From assembly GCF_949987515.2 (NCBI RefSeq), contig NC_082696.1, positions 56,450,947-56,514,946 on the forward strand: a DNA stretch of 64,000 nucleotides. Direction: 5' to 3'. The stretch comes from Delphinus delphis. Taxonomy: Eukaryota > Chordata > Mammalia > Artiodactyla > Delphinidae. Positions 34,606 through 47,339 of the stretch are shown piece after piece (position 1 is the stretch's first letter; each line of letters starts with the position of its first letter). The notes below the pieces were generated by a model, which worked only from the letters and a program-made list of their open reading frames with translations, was not told where the DNA came from and searched no databases. A program made the translations under genes and the position numbers.

Positions 34606-36404
34606 TTCAACTCTTTCCTTTTAAAAAAAAGTCTAGGAGAAGGCTCTTTTTTTCCTCACCTCTATTACTTTTTGTTATAATAACCAAAATATTAAGGCAC
34701 ATATATGACATAAACGTTCTTAGCACTTAATTTTTAAAATAGTATTGAAACAGAATTCTTTTATGTAAAATGATACATGATATATATTTATAATATGTAT
34801 CATTTAATAAATTTGATATAATATATATCATTATACAAAATGAAAAATTCCTCAGACAATTAAAATTTTAACTGTTAGGTGGAGAGTACTTTGCTATTTC
34901 ACCATCCTGAAGCATCTCCATGGAGCCACTGTGTTCTCAAGAGCAGGATTTGAAACCTGTTCTGCTTTTCCATGCGCCTCTTTGACATCCTGTCAAGAGT
35001 AGGGACGGGGGGATTCTTCTTCATGACTAGAGGAAGTCTTCATTAACCCTTAGTGGGTTTTGTTTTTTTTTTTAAACCAAGACACAGAAGCGAGTGAGGA
35101 TCTTAAATAAAGAACCTCACAGTCAATTTCTACTGAGTCTATGTGAATGGGGAGTCAAATGATCCAGAAGAATGTGAATTCAAGAAGCAGTGGTTAATTG
35201 TTTGATCTGGTCCTTAGAGAATGCTTATAGTACAGTGGGCTAGGTGCCACATCCAATTAAAAATTGCGTGGTTCTTGTCCTCTAGGAAACTAAAGACCTG
35301 TTGTGGCCTTTGTTTAAAAAACAGAATCCTTAAGTGGACCAGTGTTCATTTACCTTTTCTGTTTTACACAGAAGCACTACTCAGCTTCCCTTTGCAGGGT
35401 GGACATCCTGAATGACCTGAATGTTAGGAGCAATGACTCCCCAGAGAGAATTCTGTATCAGTTGAATGATCTTTAGTGACTTTCTGGCTGCCTGAGGACC
35501 AGACCTAAAACAGTGAAAGATCCCATTTGTGCCTAGTCTTAAAACAACTTACCTAAGCCCTCTGTTTTGATCTAACAGAGAAAGTAATCATTCCTGTCTA
35601 TATAGTTACATTGTCACCAAAAGTAGAGTTCAGTTTCACCTGAAAAGTTCAAAAAGTCTGAAAGGAGCAAAAGAAAGAAAATATGTGCAGATAGATAATA
35701 TCAACGTACATAGTGAGAACATGGAGGAAATATTTTTTAACTAATTATTCTGAGTAAAATAAAATGAATAGAGAAATAAGAGCGTTTCTAAATAGTCTAT
35801 GAAAAGAGAATTTTAAAAAGAGAAAATGTCTACTAAATTTTAGTAGACAAATAAGAGAGAATAAATAAAGTAAAATAAAAGCAGTGAAATAACACCCAGC
35901 ACACTGACTGAAAAATGCCAACCAAAGCAGGGGCAGCAGAATCTTGGCTGACATTTTATATCTAGCATGTGAGCTTTCCTACATTTCCTTCCCTATACAT
36001 TTTCTTATCAAACCTTTGTAGTCAAGGACCAAAGCTACAACATGCTGTGAAAACAAGAGAGGAGAAAAGCTTTAATGACCAGAAGCTAATAATAATAACT
36101 TCATGGAATGATAAGGAGTTTGGACAAAGCAAACTGTTATAGTACAGAATAATCTTCTAAAGGTATAAGTTAATCTTTTTCATCATTTTATTGGAACAAA
36201 GGAAAAATTGAAACACAAGCATTAGCTACTAATCTTCTGTCATAAAGATCTGATCTGTCTCTGTAATTGCTTCAAGAACAGCTTAACTCAAAGAGAAACA
36301 GAAATAGGAATATAATATCACTAATGACAAAAAACAGAGTTTCTTATTTGTTAAGCAGATATGATAACAAAACTTTGAAGGTCTCCTCTAAACACTAAAA
36401 TCAA
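34606..36404. other. Unclassified AT-rich DNA
   Basis: No gene seen. Includes an 11-bp perfect inverted repeat, AAATGATACAT (34768-34778) and ATGTATCATTT (34795-34805), around an AT-rich loop. 35700-36060 is A-rich without identifiable L1 motifs. Confidence 0.45.
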
Positions 36405-37045
36405 TGAAGTGGTCTTCTAAGCATTTGCCCAAAGAAAACAAAAACACTAATTTGAAAAGATATATGAACTCCTATGTTCACTGCAGCATTATTTACAATA
36501 GCCACAATATGGAAGCAAACTGTGTCCATCGATAGATGAATGGATAAAGATGTGAGATAGATAGATAGATAGAAAGAGAAAAAATGAATAGCCATAAAAA
36601 AGAATGAAATTTTGCCATTTGTGACAACAGGGATGGACCTAGAGGGTATTATGCTAAGTGAAATAAGACAGAGAAAGACAAATAGCATATGATCTCTCTT
36701 ATGCGTAGAATCTAAAAAACAAAACAAATGAACAAACAAACAAAACAGAAACAGACTCACAGATACAAAGAATAAACAGAGGAGAGATGGATGGGGAGTT
36801 AAGTGAAACTGGTGAAGTGGATTGAGAGATACAAACTTCCAGTTATAAAATAAGCAAGTTGTGGCAATGTAATATACAGCATAGGAAATATAGTCAATAA
36901 TACTGTAATAATTTTGTATAGTGACATATGGTTACTAGATTTATCATGGTGATCATTTCATAATATATTTACATGTCTAATCACTGGGTGGTACACCTGA
37001 AACTAACATAATATTGCATGTTAACTACACTTCAATGAAAAATCA
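36405..37045 (+). mobile_element. Old L1 ORF2 C-terminus and 3' UTR
   Basis: TTCACTGCAGCATTATTTACAATAGCC (about 36478-36504), a GATAGATGAATGGATAAAGATG phrase, GGTATTATGCTAAGTGAAATAAG and the 3' UTR segment TATAGTCAATAATACTGTAATAA identify an old L1. A (GATA)n expansion sits at about 36555-36573 within the ORF2 remnant. Ends near 37040. Clearly non-coding. Confidence 0.9.
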
Positions 37046-37211
37046 ACTCAACTCAAATGACATCAGATCAAATCAGTGGAGTCATCTATTTCTAATGTTC
37101 TTTCCTTAGTTTTTACAATAGTCTGCAGTCATGCTACGGAAATCCTGTGTCAGAAGAGCTGGCCGGCTTCACTAAAACGTCTTTCTCTGACATCGAGTAT
37201 GAATACAGGTG

Positions 37212-37640
37212 TATAGGTTGAATTGTGTCTCCCCCACAGAATTCATATGCTGAGGTCCCAACCCCCAGTACCTTAGAATGTGCCCTTATTTGGAAATAGG
37301 GCCATTGGAGACATAACTAGATGAGATCATACTGGATTAGGGTGGGTTCCTAATCCAGCATGAGTAGTATACTTATAAAAAGAGGAAATCTGCATACAGA
37401 CATGCACACAGCGAGAACACCATGTGATGATTAGAGTTTTGCTGCCCCAAACCATGGCTACTACCAGAAGCTAGGAGACAGCCCTGGTACTGATCCTTCC
37501 TTGGAGCCCTCAGAGGGGAGTGTGACCTTGCCAACAGCTTGATCTTGGATTTCTAAACTCCAGAACTGTGAGACAATAGATTTCTTTTATTTATAACACT
37601 CAATTTGTGGTATTAGAACCTAATGCAACAGGCTGTAAAT
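37212..37640 (+). mobile_element. MLT1-like MaLR solo LTR
   Basis: The order matches MLT1 LTRs: GGTTGAATTGTGTCTCCCCC, CCCCAGTACCTTAGAATGTG, CTTATTTGGAAATAGGG, then CTTGATCTTGGATTTCTAAA and CTCCAGAACTGTGAGACAAT with an AATAGA in place of the AATAAA signal. No internal retroviral genes flank it, so it is a solo LTR. Subtype not determined. Confidence 0.8.
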
Positions 37641-38529
37641 ACTCTATTAGATTAATTAATTCCTATAGGTTGTTTACTGCCAGTCTCACTCCGTGGTAGG
37701 AAAGTCATGAGAACTAGTCAAGTTCATTATAAGGATAATTAGTCTCCACTTTACATTGAAACCTATGGATGAAGAATTGTTCAAAGACCAAATCACTTAA
37801 AATGAAACTGAATTGCTGGATTAGAGTATTACGGGAGATACAGCTTTTTACAAGTCTTGAAATACCCTAAAATCATAGAAAAAGGAAAATCCAAGTTGCT
37901 TTAATCCTTAACTATTCTATAGGCACATGTACTTTTTTTTTCCTTGAGAAAGATTCAGCATTGGATCGCCAACTTTTAGAGTTGAAGAACTAAATAAAAA
38001 ACCCAATCAGCTTCCACAGTGCCTTTCCACATCCCTGGGTTAACAATTGTGATTAAAAGATTCCACATGTGAACCACTAAAATTATGCCTCATGAATAAA
38101 ACAGTAGAAGCAAAATAAATGGCTGTGTATTCTCAAAGTGATAGACAGTGGACATACAGGATAAAGCATGTCTAACTTCATGGTTAATTTGAAATTATAA
38201 CCCTTGAGAACCACGTGGAGCCATCATTATTGTTCAGATAGAGGAGACTATAGCAGATGATATCCATTAAAACATATTTACTGGAAACCTTAGTAATATA
38301 AAAAGAGCTTTATATGCTACTGTATTAACAATTCTTTAGTAAATATTATCTCTTCAAATATGAAGGTTGGTGGCATTACAAAAGGGAGGAAAAAAGCCGC
38401 ATGAATTACATATATCAAATGTTTGGCCCTAAGGACAATACTTAGAAAATGAAGATGAAAAGTAGGATATGATGTGTATTTTATACTAAATTTTTTTGCA
38501 ACTCTTGGCTTTAATTTTATAGTTTATTG
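37641..38529. other. Unclassified DNA
   Basis: AT-rich, no gene or recognisable repeat. Confidence 0.4.
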
Positions 38530-38727
38530 ACTTCTTTTTTCAGTCATATTTACTGATGCACAATTTATATATATAACAAAATTTATACTTTTTAGTATTC
38601 AGTTCTATAAGCAGTTCTGTGAGTTCTGATAACTGCATAGAATTGTGTAAACCTCACCAAACCAACAAACAAAACAGGTCCATCACTCCATAAAATTCCC
38701 TTGTGTCTCTTTGTAGTTAAGTCCTTC

Positions 38728-39414
38728 CTGCTATAGATTGAATGTTTTTATCCTCCCAAAATTCATGTTGAAATGTAATACCAAATATGATGGGATTAGG
38801 AAGTGGGGTATTTGGGAGGTCTTAGGTACTGAGGGTATATTTTTCATTAATGGAATTAGTGCTGTTATGAAAGAGAACCCAGAGAACTCCCCAGCCACTA
38901 CCACCATGTGAGAATGCAGAAAAAAGATTGCCGTTTATAAACTAGGAAATGGGTCCTCACCAGTCACTGAACCTGCCAGCACCTTGATCTTGAACTTCCC
39001 AGCCTCTAGAATTATGAAAAATAAATTTCAATTTTTAAACTAGGAAATGGGTCCTCACCAGACACTGAATCTGCCAGCACCTTGATCTTGAACTTCCCGG
39101 CCTCTAGAATTACGAAAAATAAATTTCAATTTTTTTTTTTTTTTTTTTTTTTTTGCTGTATGCGTGCCTCTCACCGCTGCGGCCTCTCCCGCCGCGGAGC
39201 ACAGGCTCCGGCCGCGCAGGCTCAGCGGCCATGGGTCACGGGCCCAGCCGCTCCGCGGCATGTGGGATCCTCCCGGACCAGGGCACTAACCCGTGTCCCC
39301 TGCAATGGCAGGCGGACTCTCAACCACTGCGCCACCAGGGAAGCCCAATTTCTATTATTTTTAAGCAACCCAGTCTATGGCATTTTTGTTACGGCAGCCC
39401 CCAAAACTAAGACA
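38728..39414 (+). mobile_element. MaLR-type LTR with 98-bp tandem duplication and SINE insertion
   Basis: Starts CTGCTATAGATTGAATGTTT and proceeds through TGATGGGATTAGGAAGTGGG, ACCACCATGTGAGAATGCAG, CACCTTGATCTTGAACTTCC and an AAATAAATTTC signal region, to AAGCAACCCAGTCTATGGCA after the SINE. The segment from TAAACTAGG to about AATTTCAATTTTT is present twice with a 98-bp period (about 38939-39036 and 39037-39131). A CHR SINE sits at the end of the second unit. No retroviral genes present. Confidence 0.8.
39132..39346 (-). mobile_element. CHR-type SINE (about 200 bp) inside the LTR
   Basis: Long poly-T (A-tail on the minus strand), a full GC-rich body and the head complement CCACCAGGGAAGCCC. 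Target-site duplication AATTTCAATT (39122-39131) versus AATTTCTATT (39347-39356). Open frames on both strands across it are repeat shadows. Confidence 0.95.
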
Positions 39415-40505
39415 CTCCTTCTACTCCCATTATCTGACAACTACTGATCTATTATCTTTCCCATTCTTTTGCGTTTTCCAGAATGCCATACAAATGGAAT
39501 AATTCAGTATATAACCATTTGAAACTGGCTTCTTTCACCCAACACATTAATATTTTCGAGATTCATCCATGTCATTGCATGTATCACTAGTCCATTTCAT
39601 TTCATGGTTGAGTTGTATTCTATTTTATGGATGTACCACAGTTGATATATCCATTTACCAGGTGCTAGACATTTTGGTTATTACCAGTTTAGGAGCTATT
39701 ACAAATAAAGCTGCTATACACATTAGTGTACAATTTTTTTTTATTCCTCCTAAATAAATTACCTAAGAGTGGTAATGCCAGACCTTATGGTAAGTATATG
39801 TTTAACTTCATAAGAAACTGGTGAACTGTTTTCCACAGTAGGTATACTGTTTTCTATTCCCATCAGCAATACGTAAGAGTTCCAGTTGCTCCACATCCTT
39901 GCTAGTGCTTGGTACTAGCAGTTTTGTTTTTGTATTTTAAGCATTCTAACAAGTGTGTAGTGGTATCTCATTGTGGGTTTAATTTGAATTTTATTACAAA
40001 TGCTTATTTGCCACCCATCCCTCTTCTTGGTAAAGTGTATATTCAGATTTTTACTCACTTTTAAATCAGTTTTGTTTTGTTTTGTTTTTTTCAATTTTTT
40101 TGTGATTGCATTGTGAAAGTTCTTTCTATATTCTGGATACTAGTTCTTTACAAAAGATGTATGTATTTGAAATATTTTTACTCATTTGGTGACTTATCTT
40201 TTGATTTTTCTTAACTGTGCCTTATGGAGAACAGAAGTTTGTAATCTTGACGAAATCAAATTTATCAAATTTTTCTTTTATGGATCATGCTTTTGGTGTC
40301 ATTTCTAAGAAAACTGCCTGACCTGAAATCACAAAGATTTTCTCCCATGTTTATTTCTAGAAGTTTTATAGTTTTAGGTTTTACATTGAGGTCTATGATC
40401 CATTTTGAGTTAATTTTTTAAATGGATGCAAGCAAGGTATGAATCAAGATCCTTTTTTGTTTCATATAGATGTCTAATTGTTCCAGCACCATTTGTTGAA
40501 AAACA

Positions 40506-42124
40506 ATCCTGGATGTCTGGTTTCAGCTCTAACATGCAAAGAGTTGGAAGTCATCATTCCCATCCTCACAACAAGAAAAATACTGAACAAACTGAAAATC
40601 AATGAATTTTCTTGGACCCAACAGAGAATTGAGGTTGCAGGGCAAACCGCCACACCTGAAACCTGGAGAGAGAAGTGAGTCTAGAGAATCACAGCAAGAT
40701 CTTTTAACCTAAGAGTAGAAGCCACAAAACTTAAGGGTAATTTTGGAGCACTTAAGGGTAATTTTGACTAATTACTGGAAGTTGAGTGTGGATTAGCATG
40801 AAAGTAAGAAACTCCTCAGAATCACAGTCTTAGAAGGAGGGCTCCCAACCATGAAATTCCACAGGTTCTCAAAGTGAAGAGTCAGGAAAGAACAGAGCAC
40901 TGGGGTTAGAGGACTTTGCTGAACATAGTACCTTTTCATCTTTACATCTTCTGGGATATTTTTTGCATTTCTCAAATTTGGGGTTATATTATTTACTTTT
41001 GGACTCATAGATGTCTCTTATAGTTAAGGGTGCCAAATAATTGGAATGTTAACTATACTTATTTGGTCGACAACTACAGGCCAAATATCACCAGTACAAT
41101 TAAAATATTTGTGAAATATAAATGAGAAATGGAAATATAAACTACCATAGCCATTAGAATTTATCTAACAGTAAGCCACCCTTTAAAGGAATTTATTATC
41201 AAAAGTTAAATTGAAAATAATAACCTACTAATAATGAATTCAAATGTTTTTTTGAATTCAATTGTTTGTTTCTGAAATGTTCTATGTAAAGAAAAATTAG
41301 AATTCAGTAGATCAGGTAAGGTAAAGACTAGATAGGATAAATGCAGGAGCATATAAAAACTGTATAATAACAAATGAAAATTGAATCACATTCACTGATA
41401 AAAACATCTTTCAATAATGTGGCTTGAAAACTTGGAAGGAGCTAGAAAAGGAATAGTACCACCAATAAGAATAACATATAAAAATGCACGAGGAGCAGCT
41501 TGATCGATGGAAGAAATGCCTGCCTCTTTCCAAATAGAAAAAGGAGCTAGGCAGAAAATAACTTAAGTGCTTCCTGATTGCAGAATTCATGAATAAGATC
41601 AAGAAATAGTGCAAAGAAGAATGGATGGGGCAAAAATGAGCAGTGGGAATTGGAGAAAAAATAAGCATACAGGTACTGATAAGCTCAGATCACACATACA
41701 GAAATGAGGAAAAAAATTTAAGCAGAAATAAAATATTTGGAAAAGGTCATAAAGATAAGGGATATACCAAAAATAAAAACTAACAGAGGCAATGTGTTTC
41801 AAATATTGAAGCAAAGAAAACAATGCCAACTGCATGCCGAGAAAATAAAAGAAGAGGTTTAAATAATAAAATCTCACTTGAAATGACAGAGAAGACCCCA
41901 AAAAGCTAAACAGAATACCCAAAGGTCATGAAAGTATATAATCAAAAAGGATTAACCCATAAGTTACCACAATAGCTAGTTTCCAACATGTTTGTCTAAA
42001 TCAGTTGTCCAATTTCTTTCACGGATTTGAAAGATGGAAAACACTAAAGAAAGGCCAATGATCTGGAGTGTAATTATTTTTAAAATGACTACAATAAATA
42101 AACAATGTAAAAAATACAAAAAAG
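40506..42124. other. Unclassified, possibly old L1-related DNA
   Basis: It begins exactly where the minus-strand L1M ends. The GGAAGTCATCATTCCCATCC stretch (about 40546-40565) may be old L1 5' sequence, but I cannot confirm this. CTTAAGGGTAATTTTG is repeated at 40730 and 40752. The rest (41.0-42.1 kb) is A-rich with no recognisable motif. No gene accepted. Confidence 0.35.
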
Positions 42125-42330
42125 AATTAACGTTTATTTAATGCTTATTATACACCTAAGCTATGTCATTTGATTTTCACAGCAACACTTTAAAGTATTA
42201 GTGTTCACATTTTATAGCTAAAGAAACTAAACTCAAAGAGTTTAAGAAATCAAGCCAAGAAAAGGGATTTAAATACAGGCCTCTGAATGTAAAGCTCATA
42301 CTCTTTACACTTTCTATGTTGCTTCCCTAC
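42125..42330 (-). mobile_element. MIR SINE
   Basis: GTTTATTTAATGCTTATTATAC, CATTTGATTTTCACAGCAAC, then ACATTTTATAGCTAAAGAAAC and AGGCCTCTGAATGTAAAGC: reverse complement of a near-complete MIR. Confidence 0.85.
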
Positions 42331-42829
42331 TACAACTAAATCTAATGATGCACAAAATAGGGGGGGAAATGACAATGTAGATTCTAGGAATCTACAGTAG
42401 AAGTAGAGGCATTCACTGTAAAATTCATTCAAGTTTGTTGTGTGTTTGAAAATTTTCAAAATAAAATGTTGCAGTCTGGGGTTGGAGAGATACCTGACAG
42501 TTTAAAAGCTCTAATTATAAAGGAAACTAGACATTACTGTGTTACTTACAAAGACTATCAAAAGGCTTAAAGGCCCATTTCCTTAATGGGCACCTTCACC
42601 AGCATGCCAAAAAAAATTAACACCTCTTTTGGTTAAGACATTCATAGCTCTGTAAGCCTCCTCTCAAAATAGAGATATGTTGCCTTGACTGAGATCACAC
42701 CGTAAACCACTTAAATCCATGACCACATTATGATAGTGACATCATCTTAATACTTTAGAAATCAGAGAAGAGGGCCTTGGAATAACGGGACAAGGAACAG
42801 GTACACTTTAATACAGAAAACAGTAATAA
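42331..42829. other. Unclassified DNA
   Basis: Nothing gene-like seen. A TTGAAAATTTTCAAAATAAA phrase near 42447 may be an old L1 tail. Confidence 0.35.
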
Positions 42830-43020
42830 TAATAGTAGCTTCACACCTACACTGTGCTTGCTGTGTTACAGGCATTGTTCTAAATACATACCAAGTAATA
42901 ACTCATTTAAACTTCTTAACAACCCAATAAAGTAGGTATCATTACTATTATATGATACAACTGATACCAGCAGTTTGATTCCAGAGGACACACCCCTAGC
43001 CCCTGTACTGCACTGCCTTT
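42830..43020 (-). mobile_element. MIR SINE
   Basis: CTTGCTGTGTTACAGGCATTG, TAATAACTCATTTAAACTTC, AAAGTAGGTATCATTACTA and a CCAGCAGTTTGATTCCAGAGG region are the reverse complement of MIR. Confidence 0.8.
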
Positions 43021-44829
43021 CTGAGGTCGATTGCTATCTCTCTGGAATACATGGAACCCCTGGATACCTAGGAAATGGTAGAAAACACTGAAAGAGACAA
43101 TGGTCAAGGCCTGGGAATGGAGAGGGAGTTAATGGTGAAGGAGGAATGAAAATAAACAGAACTGCATGACTTCACTTAGGTGCTAATTGGTGCATTTCTT
43201 ATAATAGGATAAGAAAGGAAAATAAGATATATGCAAGATATGTTGATAAAATAAGTAGGGAGAAACAGAATATAAATTCAAAAAGAAAAGAAGCAAAAAA
43301 AAAAGAAAGAAAAAAAAAAGGGATGCTTATGCACTGGAAGAAATAAACGTTGAGCAAGAACAGGGGGAAAGATGATAAACAGTGGAGAACTCTTAAAAGT
43401 TTATTTTTATGAAAGGAGAAAATTTCCAAGTCAACAGTAATAACATTGTAAATAGAAAAGTATCAGGATAGAGCATGGTGTGAGTCTGTTAGTGCAAATG
43501 CAAGGCATATGCAGTCATTACACTTTTCTATGCAAATGTATTTTTTTTAAATGTTTCCAGTTGCATTATTTCATTTCATTATTATGTTTTGCTACTCAGC
43601 ATCCAAATAACTTTCTTCTGGAGGAAAATCCCTCATTGTACCTTGTGAGTGAAGTCTCCTATTCTGATTCCCAGGAACTTCCTCTCCTCGCCCTCAGACA
43701 AAGGAAAGGTATATAATCTAAGGTTAGCCAACTGGTGTTTCCACTGGGGACTGGAAATCTTGCAGGTGTGATGCACATGCTCAGTGACTGGAATCTAATG
43801 TGGAATCTCAGATCAGAGCTATGCCAGCTCCAGTCAGCAAGCAGAGGCTGGAAGCCTCCAGGAGGACCCAAAGAGGCTACTCTGAGGCATGACCTCTGCT
43901 GCACTGCCTGTTGCAAGTGCCTTACTGATTGCCATTCCTAAGCTTAATCCGTCAGTGTTTCCATCAATCCTATGAGCTATCTTCCAATAAATTCGTTTTC
44001 AGCTAAAATAATCAGATTTAGTTTTGTTGCTTATAACTAGAAAACTTGACAAACAAAAAAGTGTTCCCCTGGAGGAGGCTGCAGCAGTGAGGGCAAGATA
44101 TGGAAGGCCACATGGTAAGAAAGAATTGTGAACATCAAGACCTGCTGGTGACACCTCTCCCAGTGGCACTGAACAGATTAAAGAGAATGCCAAGTTTTAT
44201 CCCTAAATATTTGGCTTAAGAAACAAACTGATAACTAGAGACCTCCTCTGAAGAGAATAAAGAATTTCTTAAGTCTTGAAACTTCAGGGCTGAGGTGGCC
44301 AAAAACCTCACTTAAGGTTTGGGTAACTTGTTGAATTATGTCCACTGAAGTTTAGAGCCTCTTCAGGTTCCTTTTACGTAAAAGTTACAGTATTGATGAA
44401 GAAAGAGTAAGACCCTATAAACAGGGATAGGGATAAATAAAAGGTTTCAGGGGACAAGAGCAGCCTGAATCCCAACCTTTCATTCTCACCTCCGTGAGCC
44501 TCCCCTGTCAGCTACCGGTCCCTCATTGTCTGTGAGGCTATTCCTCCTTAGCTCCTTACAAGAGGAGTCCATGTTCAAATCCCACCCCTCCTTGCCCCTT
44601 CTGCCTCAGTCCCAGCGTGCCTGGAAGGTCAAATGCACCAGTGCATGCTTCAGTGAGCAGCTGGGAAGGATTATAATTGATTGCTCATCTGATAATTAGA
44701 AACTTGGAATCACTGGTGGACTACACAAAAATAAACATGCCAAAAGCCCTTGTTAGCTTCCATTAGGAAATCCTGTTAGCTCTACATTCAAAACATACTC
44801 AGGGTAAAACACTTCTGACCATCTCAGGT
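43021..44829. other. Unclassified DNA, possible LTR at 43670-44035
   Basis: No gene accepted. 43260-43320 is a poly-purine run. 43670-44035 is GC-richer and ends with CCAATAAATTCGTTTTCAGC followed by GTTGCTTATAACTAGAAAAC. That pattern resembles the R/U5 end of an old LTR, but I cannot name it. Confidence 0.35.
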
Positions 44830-45545
44830 TCCAACACTGTTCCCATGGTGGACTGAGCCACCATCATCTCCCACCAGGATTATTGCAAGAGCCTCCTAAC
44901 AGGTTTCTGGGCTGCTACCCTTGCCTCCTCCACCTCCATCCTATAGACCATTCCTGGTTCAGCAGCCAGATGTACCTTGTAAAAATCTAAGTCATGCAAT
45001 GTCCCTTTCTTCAAAACCTTGCCAAGGCTCTCCATTTCACACAGAGTAAATCCAAAATCCTCATAATGGCCTGTAAACCTCTATGTGACACAGCTCCAGC
45101 TGGCCCTCTGAACCTTTCTTCTACCATCCTCCTCACTCACTGCTTCAGCCACACTGGCCTCCCTGCTTGTCCCTGAACCTGCCCAACACATTCCACCTTA
45201 GGGCTTTTTTGCATTTACTGCTTCTTCAACCTGGAACGCTCCATCCCCGGATGACTATGTGGTTGACGTCCTCACCTCTTCCAGGTCTTTGCTCACCTTC
45301 TCAATGAAACATGCCCTGAAATCCTGTCTAAGGCTGCAACCTAATCTCTTCTTCCCATCTGGCAATTTCAATCCCTCTTGGTTTGCTCTTTTTTTTCCCT
45401 GTTGGCACTCATCATCTTCTAACATGATATGTAATAATTTACTTAATATGTTTACTGTTGATCATCTTTCTTCTTGTGGTAGAATATAAGCCCCTCCAGA
45501 TTGGGCTTCCTGTGCCAGTTTTTGTCTCACCTATTTGCCCTCAGA
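44830..45545 (+). mobile_element. L2 LINE 3' portion
   Basis: Very recognisable: GAGCCACCATCATCTCCCAC, GGATTATTGCAAGAGCCTCC, AAACCTTGCCAAGGCTCTCC, CTTCAGCCACACTGGCCTCC, CAGGTCTTTGCTCACCTTCT and GTGGTAGAATATAAGCCCC. Frames in it (for example 45259-45489) are chance remnants. Confidence 0.85.
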
Positions 45546-46429
45546 TTCCTTCTGAGCCCTTCCTTTGCTCAGCTCTGTATCTAAGAGGTGCTGAGCTCCA
45601 CAGGCTGCATTCTCCAGCTCCGAGGTCAGTCACTTTGGACCAAAGGGAACCAGGAAACCTGAAGTTGGTTGGTAAGGTAGATATTATATCTTTCACCCCC
45701 ACTATACCATGGCCCTCCAGAATCCTGATGCTTTTAGAAAAATCTTTAATGTTGTCAATCTTCTAGGATTCTATTAATTGCAGTGAAGATGTGCAGTTTA
45801 TTAAATAGTAACATGAGGCTTTAAAGAGTTAATGTCACTTTAAAATAGGCTGAACATAATCAGGTCAAGTCTTTAGGACAGGGGAAGAAATGGGGTTTTG
45901 TTTAATTTGCTGAGATATTTGTTTTACTTTGTACAGTTTTCCTCAAAATTCTAAAACTATTACATTCATTTGAAAAGGCATATCCGTTGAAAATTATTAT
46001 AGAACACTTCTAAAGCTAATTTATCTTCTCTTGATTATTTTCCATAAATATTCCCTGGTATCTCCTTCTGTCTTTTATGTTTTTTGGAGTAGCTTTGAAG
46101 TGTCTGAGAAACAGTCATGGTGAGCTAGCTGCATGCGAGTGTTCTGAAGTCTGTTTCCATATTTCCACCCGACAGTAGGCTATTTGTTCTTGGATATGTC
46201 CTGAGGCAATCTTGACACAGAAATGCAAAGTAATCACAGTTATCTGGAATCTTTGATTAAAACTTACAGTGATAGCGTTGGCAGCCGAAATATTGTTATA
46301 CACCAAGGTGTCATAAGGCTCCTTTTTTAGACTGTGATTAGATAATGAATCCACATAATCCTGCAAAAGCACATTTAAATTAATTGCAAAGGCAACCATT
46401 TATTTAGCCCAGTTCTGTACTCGCCATTT
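45546..46429. other. Unclassified DNA
   Basis: No recognisable gene or repeat. A minus-strand frame of 94 codons at 46115-46399 shows no known domain. Confidence 0.4.
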
Positions 46430-46605
46430 TTAAATATTATCTTTTCGAATTCTTACAACCCTGCTAATGCTATACTATTATTCCCATTTTACAGATGAAA
46501 AACTGAAACTTGAATCATATAGCTATAAGTGACAGTAGTGGGATTTCCACACAGCTCTCCCTGAATCCAAATTCTCAGATTTCCACTACTCTGTCACCTT
46601 GGGCT
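46430..46605 (-). mobile_element. MIR SINE
   Basis: TTATTCCCATTTTACAGATG and AAAAACTGAAACTTGAATC, then a GTGACAGTAGTGGGATTTCC stretch: reverse complement of MIR. Confidence 0.85.
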
Positions 46606-46914
46606 TTATGAAAGGCAGGATGGTAAGAGATAGGGATACACAAATATCTACAAAATTTTTATGATCCCCAAGTTCATTTCAGGAGAGAAATCTTAGGAGA
46701 AAGAGGTATGTGCAAGCCAGCAGATCCAGTTGGAAAGGAAGCCAACTTGAAATGAACTGCTTATCTTTTGTGGTGGTGGCACCGACATGTAACATATATA
46801 ACAATAATTTCATTATTTCTAAATTAGTAAAGAAGTTGGATGATGAGTCATTGAAGAATCCAGGAAGAATACACAGTGAAAATTTTCTCTACTACTATTA
46901 AATAATAATAATAT

Positions 46915-47100
46915 ATACATTTTTCATGGTTTAATATGTGCCAGTCACCAGGAGAAGTATGTAAATGTCCTTCAAATGCTTACTATCAACTATTATAGCT
47001 AACGAAATTCAGACAAGAGGTTTAGAGTTTGTCTGATATTTAGCAAATGGCAGAGTTGGCGATTAAGGCTCATGTTTTTAACCAAAATTCTCTCAAGCAC
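46915..47100 (-). mobile_element. MIR SINE
   Basis: TGGTTTAATATGTGCCAGTC, AGACAAGAGGTTTAGAGTTTG and GCAAATGGCAGAGTTGGCG follow the MIR reverse complement. Confidence 0.75.
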
Positions 47101-47339
47101 TGTAGAGCATTCATAGTACACTATCAAACTGTAATGCAGCTCCACTACATGTCCTCTACCCTCTTGCAAGGTCATGACATCTTAGGAAAACAATTTTAAT
47201 TGTTTAGAATGCCATAGCACAGAACATTAAACAGAGTAATACTTGAAATCATCTATATATATCATCTATATATTTTATAAAGTTGGGAAACATACATTAT
47301 GGATCATTTGTTCTGCAATAGTAAGAATCATCAACTTTT

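Larger units (their letters stand above)
38530..40505 (-). mobile_element. Old L1M ORF2/3' UTR remnant, split by an LTR and a SINE
   Basis: The reverse complement carries L1M ORF2 and 3' UTR. Plus-strand landmarks are CCAGAATGCCATACAAATGG (39479-39498), ATTTTATGGATGTACCACAG (39622-39641), AGAGTTCCAGTTGCTCCACA, TAGTGGTATCTCATTGTGGG and GTTCCAGCACCATTTGTTG at 40479-40497. The terminal part (38530-38725) and the body (39415-40505) are separated by an MaLR LTR, which is itself interrupted by a CHR SINE. No intact frame. Confidence 0.9.

Noticed and set aside
36401..36760. 119-codon minus-strand frame resembling a membrane protein
   Set aside because: It is the antisense of an A-rich L1 ORF2/3' UTR remnant with a GATA repeat.
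43670..44035. Possible solo LTR or small gene with polyadenylation signal
   Set aside because: It has an AATAAA and an LTR-like ending, but no recognisable family or 5' terminus, so it is kept only as a note in an unclassified stretch.
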